A stretch of 9,095 nucleotides of DNA from Burkholderiaceae bacterium (GTDB taxonomy: Bacteria > Pseudomonadota > Gammaproteobacteria > Burkholderiales > Burkholderiaceae). Shown piece after piece: positions 7,901 through 9,095 of this stretch. Made by a program: the position numbers and the translations under genes. Each line of letters starts with the position of its first letter. Positions within the stretch are counted from its first letter, which is position 1. The stretch covers positions 1 to 9,095 of the forward strand of contig JAKONL010000206.1 in the NCBI GenBank assembly GCA_022701965.1, in the 5' to 3' direction. The notes beneath the pieces are model-generated. The model made no database searches. It was not told where the DNA came from and worked only from the letters and a program-made list of their open reading frames with translations.

Positions 7901-8087
7901 GATCGCGGTCGGCTTCGGCGCGGCCGATTCGAGCTTCCGCTCGCCGATGGCGATCGCGGTGATCGGCGGGCTGATCACGTCGACGGTGCTGAGCCTGCTG
8001 GTGGTGCCGGCGGTGTTCACGTACGTGGACGACTTCGAGCAGTGGATCAAGCGCGGTGTGCAGCGGTTGCGTAGATCGGCGACTTGA
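4989..8087 (+). CDS. RND-family efflux pump, inner-membrane permease (HAE1-type)
   Basis: This encodes 1032 residues, close to the 1030-1050 usual for the family. The N-terminus (SIRNPIPAVMLF) enters the first membrane helix, followed by the conserved NFPDIDLPIV. The proton-relay residues are all present: VDDAIVEVEN with D399-D400 in helix 4, K913 in ATKNSILLVEY (helix 10) and R956 in RARPIIMTT (helix 11), matching AcrB D407/D408, K940 and R971. LFLRDWRATLV after helix 2 and TGFIPPDDNSQ after helix 7 are further family marks. Two large periplasmic loops (about 30-335 and 540-845) form the porter and docking domains. At 589-595 there is GGGSAGG, where AcrB has a phenylalanine-bearing switch loop. 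It should be a proton-driven homotrimeric exporter; substrates cannot be read from the sequence. Upstream spacing of 4 nt implies coupling with the adaptor gene. Confidence 0.97.
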   Translation: MNVSAWSIRNPIPAVMLFVMLTFGGFFSFKAMKIQNFPDIDLPIVTVSAALPGAAPAQLETDVARKLENAIATVQGLRHITTKVQDGVATLIVEFRLEKPVQEAVDDVRSAVQRVRADLPADVRDPVITKLDLAGQPVLAFTIASSRLDPEALSWFVDNDVTRKLLSLPGVGAVNRVGGVTRQVHVDLDPARLQSLGATAAEISRQLRLVQVESAGGRTDLGGSEQPVRTLATVRSADQLRDIQIVLSNGRRVRLDQLARITDTIAEPRAAALLDGRPVVGFEVARSRGESEVSVGRAVQAALAELRAQHPDITLTEAFNFVTPVQEEYDGSLHLLYEGAILAVIVVWLFLRDWRATLVSAVALPMSVIPAFIGMYVLGFSVNIISLLALSLVIGILVDDAIVEVENIVRHLRMGKSPYQAAMEAADEIGLAVIATTFTLIAVFLPTAFMSGVAGRFFKQFGWTASLAVFASLVVARVLTPMMAAYILKPIVGAEKEPGWLTVYMRAAEWCMRNRLTTMLLATVFFIGSIALIPLLKTGFIPPDDNSQTQVYLSLAPGATLAQTGATAEAARQRLMQVAHVRSVYTTIGGGSAGGDPAASLSAAETRKATLTVKLDPRGDRPRKQVIENAIRAALEPLPGVRSTVGLGGSGEKYILGLSGEDPVALTTAARAVERDLRTIRGLGNITSTASLIRPEIAVRPDFARAADLGVTSSAIAETLRVATVGDYDQSLAKLNLAQRQVPIVVKLEDSARKDLALLERLSVPGARGPVLLGQVARLTMEGGPAVIDRYDRSRNVNFEIELSGLGLGDAKAAAMALPSIRNLPPGVRLTEIGDAEVMTELFNSFGLAMLTGVLCIYIVLVLLFKDFLHPVTILCALPLALGGAFVGLLVAQKALSMPSLIGLIMLMGVATKNSILLVEYALVARRGHDGADGRPAVAPMSRWDALRDACHKRARPIIMTTIAMGAGMLPIAVGFGAADSSFRSPMAIAVIGGLITSTVLSLLVVPAVFTYVDDFEQWIKRGVQRLRRSAT

Positions 8088-8180
8088 GCTCGGCTGATTC
8101 CTGGGGCGGATCAGGGAGGTGGGGCGGACTCCCCGACTCGTGTCCCCCGCCTTCGGCTCCTCCTTTACCTCGCCGGGGAG

Positions 8181-8202
8181 CCCGCCCCCCCTCCCTCGGC
8201 CC
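8181..8202 (-). other. Potential G-quadruplex motif on the minus strand
   Basis: Read on the minus strand, the stretch has four G-runs: GGG, 4 nt, GGG, 1 nt, seven G, 1 nt, GGG. It lies in the gene-free spacer after the pump gene. The motif fits the G3-N1-7 rule, but such motifs arise often by chance at this GC content. Confidence 0.4.
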
Positions 8203-8268
8203 GCCGCCACGAAGCGCTCCGACACCGGTGTCTGACCAGTACACGTCGAGCGCCACACCGACATGCAT

Positions 8269-8297
8269 CCGGGTCGAATGGAACCGGGTCGACCCGG
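8269..8297. promoter_or_regulatory. Repeated CCGGGTCGA element and palindrome upstream of the small secreted gene
   Basis: CCGGGTCGA occurs at 8269-8277 and again at 8284-8292 (15-bp period). The second copy is part of a perfect 14-bp palindrome, CCGGGTCGACCCGG (8284-8297). The palindrome ends 41 nt before the ATG at 8339, a position suited to an operator or activator site. A further palindrome, GACACCGGTGTC, lies at 8221-8232. The binding factor is unknown. Confidence 0.35.
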
Positions 8298-8338
8298 AGA
8301 CGCGTTCCGACAATCGTTCATCGACGAAAGGAATCGCC

Positions 8339-8707
8339 ATGACGCCACACAACTTCCGTATCGCCTTCGCAGCCACGGCCTGCGCCCTCGCCTGCGCGAC
8401 GGTCTCGGCCCAGAACACCGCGGTGCCCGAGACCGCTTCGCAGCGCTACGAACGCCGCGTCGATGCCTGCAACATGAGCACGATGCCGGCCCCCGCGCGC
8501 GAGGCGTGCCTGCGCGATGCGGGCCTCGCGATGGACGCAGCGCGCGGCGGCGCGCCGACCAACGTGGAGATGGAATCGACCGACGGACGTGCGACCATCA
8601 TCGCGCCGGCGGGTTCGCGCACGCCGCTGAGCGGTTCGGGGACCCGCACCATCGACGACGGGCGTGCGACCCTCGTCGAACCCGCAGGCCGCGCGCCGGT
8701 GCGCTGA
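8339..8707 (+). CDS. Small secreted protein of unknown function
   Basis: This encodes 122 residues. The start at 8339 is supported by AAAGGA about 6 nt upstream and by a clear signal peptide (MTPHNFRIAF, an Ala-rich core, cleavage expected after VSA at residue 24), giving a mature protein of about 98 residues. Two cysteines (C44 and C57, twelve residues apart) lie in a predicted helical region, YERRVDACNMS to REACLRDAG, and could form a disulfide in the periplasm. The C-terminal half carries a duplicated motif, DGRATIIAPAG (82-92) and DGRATLVEPAG (107-117), 25 residues apart. I do not recognise the family. It lies 251 nt after the pump gene on the same strand, with its own repeat-containing upstream region, so it is probably transcribed separately. 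A strong hairpin follows 7 nt after the stop. That the gene is real is likely; any function is open. Confidence 0.8.
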   Translation: MTPHNFRIAFAATACALACATVSAQNTAVPETASQRYERRVDACNMSTMPAPAREACLRDAGLAMDAARGGAPTNVEMESTDGRATIIAPAGSRTPLSGSGTRTIDDGRATLVEPAGRAPVR

Positions 8708-8713
8708 AAGCAC

Positions 8714-8748
8714 GAACGCCTCGCATCCTTTCAGGATGCGAGGCGTTC
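8714..8748. terminator. Bidirectional terminator-like hairpin between convergent genes
   Basis: A perfect 15-bp stem, GAACGCCTCGCATCC (8714-8728) with its complement (8734-8748), closes a 5-nt loop, TTTCA. It lies 7 nt after the stop of the small secreted gene and 25 nt beyond the stop of the convergent TctA-type gene. Neither side has a real T-tract, so termination may be weak or of the hairpin-only kind. Position and stem length favour shared 3'-end formation. Confidence 0.75.
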
Positions 8749-8772
8749 AACGCGTAGACCGTCGCGGCGGCT

Positions 8773-9095
8773 TCAGGCGCTCAACGCCCTCAGTTTCCGT
8801 TCGTTCGCGCGCTTCAGGAGCCGCGGCAGCGCCAGCACCGCGACGATCACGATCACCAGCACGATCGACATCGCGTTGCGCAGTTGTGCTTCGGCGAGCG
8901 GGCCGAGGATCATGCCGACCACCACGGGCGCGGTCGGGAAGTCGAAGCGCCGCATGATCACGCCGAGCACGCCGATGCCATAGAGCAGGTACAGGTCGAA
9001 CGAGCTCTGGCGCATGCCGTAGGCACCGACCGTCGCGAAGATCAGGATGCCGGCATAGAGCTGCGGCTTCGGGATCTTCAGCAGCTTGACCCACA
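8773..9095 (-). CDS. TctA-family tripartite tricarboxylate transporter permease, C-terminal fragment
   Basis: The frame is open from the right edge to the TGA at 8773-8775 (106 complete codons visible), so the N-terminal three quarters or more lie outside the window. Visible residues fit the TctA C-terminus: WVKLLKIPKPQLYAGILIF, then VGAYGMRQSSFDLYLLYGIG, then the hallmark MRRFDFPTAPVVVGMILGPL and AEAQLRNAMS. A last hydrophobic helix (IVLVIVIVAVLALP) and a basic tail (KRANERKLRALSA) complete it. TctA is the large membrane subunit that works with small TctB and a periplasmic TctC binding protein to import tricarboxylates or related organic acids. Where relatives carry a stretch containing F-x-x-RPIS before the last helix, this protein runs directly into hydrophobic sequence, suggesting a short in-frame loss. 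It is convergent with the small secreted gene. Family call firm; substrate unknown. Confidence 0.9.
   Translation of the reverse strand, partial: WVKLLKIPKPQLYAGILIFATVGAYGMRQSSFDLYLLYGIGVLGVIMRRFDFPTAPVVVGMILGPLAEAQLRNAMSIVLVIVIVAVLALPRLLKRANERKLRALSA

Noticed and set aside
8094..8114. Possible terminator just after the pump stop (CTGAT/ATCAG stem extended by a CC/GG pair past a bulge)
   Set aside because: The stem is only seven pairs with a bulge and has no T-tract after it; too weak to annotate as a terminator.
8280..8310. ECF-sigma-like promoter (GGAACC and TCCGA) before the small secreted gene
   Set aside because: The spacer is 20 nt, longer than the 15-16 expected for sigma-E-type promoters.
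8084..8338. Longer start (207 codons from TTG 8084) for the small secreted protein
   Set aside because: It would overlap the pump stop, has a Pro/Ser-rich low-complexity product, and would bury the signal peptide that begins at 8339.
4950..8348. A very long antisense open frame (1132 codons) opposite the pump gene
   Set aside because: It mirrors the GC-biased codons of the pump on the other strand, its product is His/Arg/Gln-rich low-complexity sequence, and it matches no family. The plus-strand RND gene is unmistakable.

Overview
This window looks like chromosomal DNA from a high-GC betaproteobacterium, most likely Burkholderiales. Three things suggest this: the strongly GC-biased third codon positions, a trimeric autotransporter whose signal peptide carries the ESPR extension, and a TctA-type tricarboxylate-transporter permease, a family expanded in that order. 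The assignment rests on gene content and composition only; the species cannot be read from the sequence.

Layout. On the minus strand, positions 1-1123 hold a two-gene unit. A small exported DUF4019-type protein (1123 down to 644) is followed after 72 nt by the N-terminal 190 residues of a trimeric autotransporter adhesin (571 running off the left edge). A gene-free region (1124-1560), more AT-rich than the rest, separates this unit from a divergent plus-strand operon. That operon encodes a tripartite RND efflux system: a TetR/CerR-type repressor (1561-2274), a NodT-type outer-membrane channel lipoprotein (2271-3884), a periplasmic adaptor (3881-4984) and an inner-membrane HAE1-type RND pump (4989-8087). 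The first three genes are chained by two ATGA stop/start overlaps, and the pump starts 4 nt after the adaptor stop, so the four are almost certainly co-transcribed and translationally coupled.

After a GC-rich spacer (8088-8338) comes a small secreted protein of unknown function (8339-8707). It has two cysteines and a duplicated DGRAT motif. A 15-bp perfect hairpin (8714-8748) then separates it from the convergent C-terminal end of a TctA-family permease on the minus strand (8773-9095, cut by the right edge).

Working together: channel, adaptor and pump should form one envelope-spanning proton-driven exporter, with the first-gene TetR regulator as its likely autoregulated switch. The DUF4019 protein is the likely periplasmic companion of the adhesin. 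The points most worth a second look are the DUF4019-adhesin pairing, a proline-rich hexapeptide repeat in the channel protein, a glycine-rich loop in the pump where AcrB has phenylalanines, the duplicated motif in the small secreted protein, and the apparent in-frame loss of a conserved segment near the end of the TctA protein. I see no rRNA, tRNA, CRISPR array, insertion sequence or clear phage gene, and nothing that I can defend as a wholly new system.
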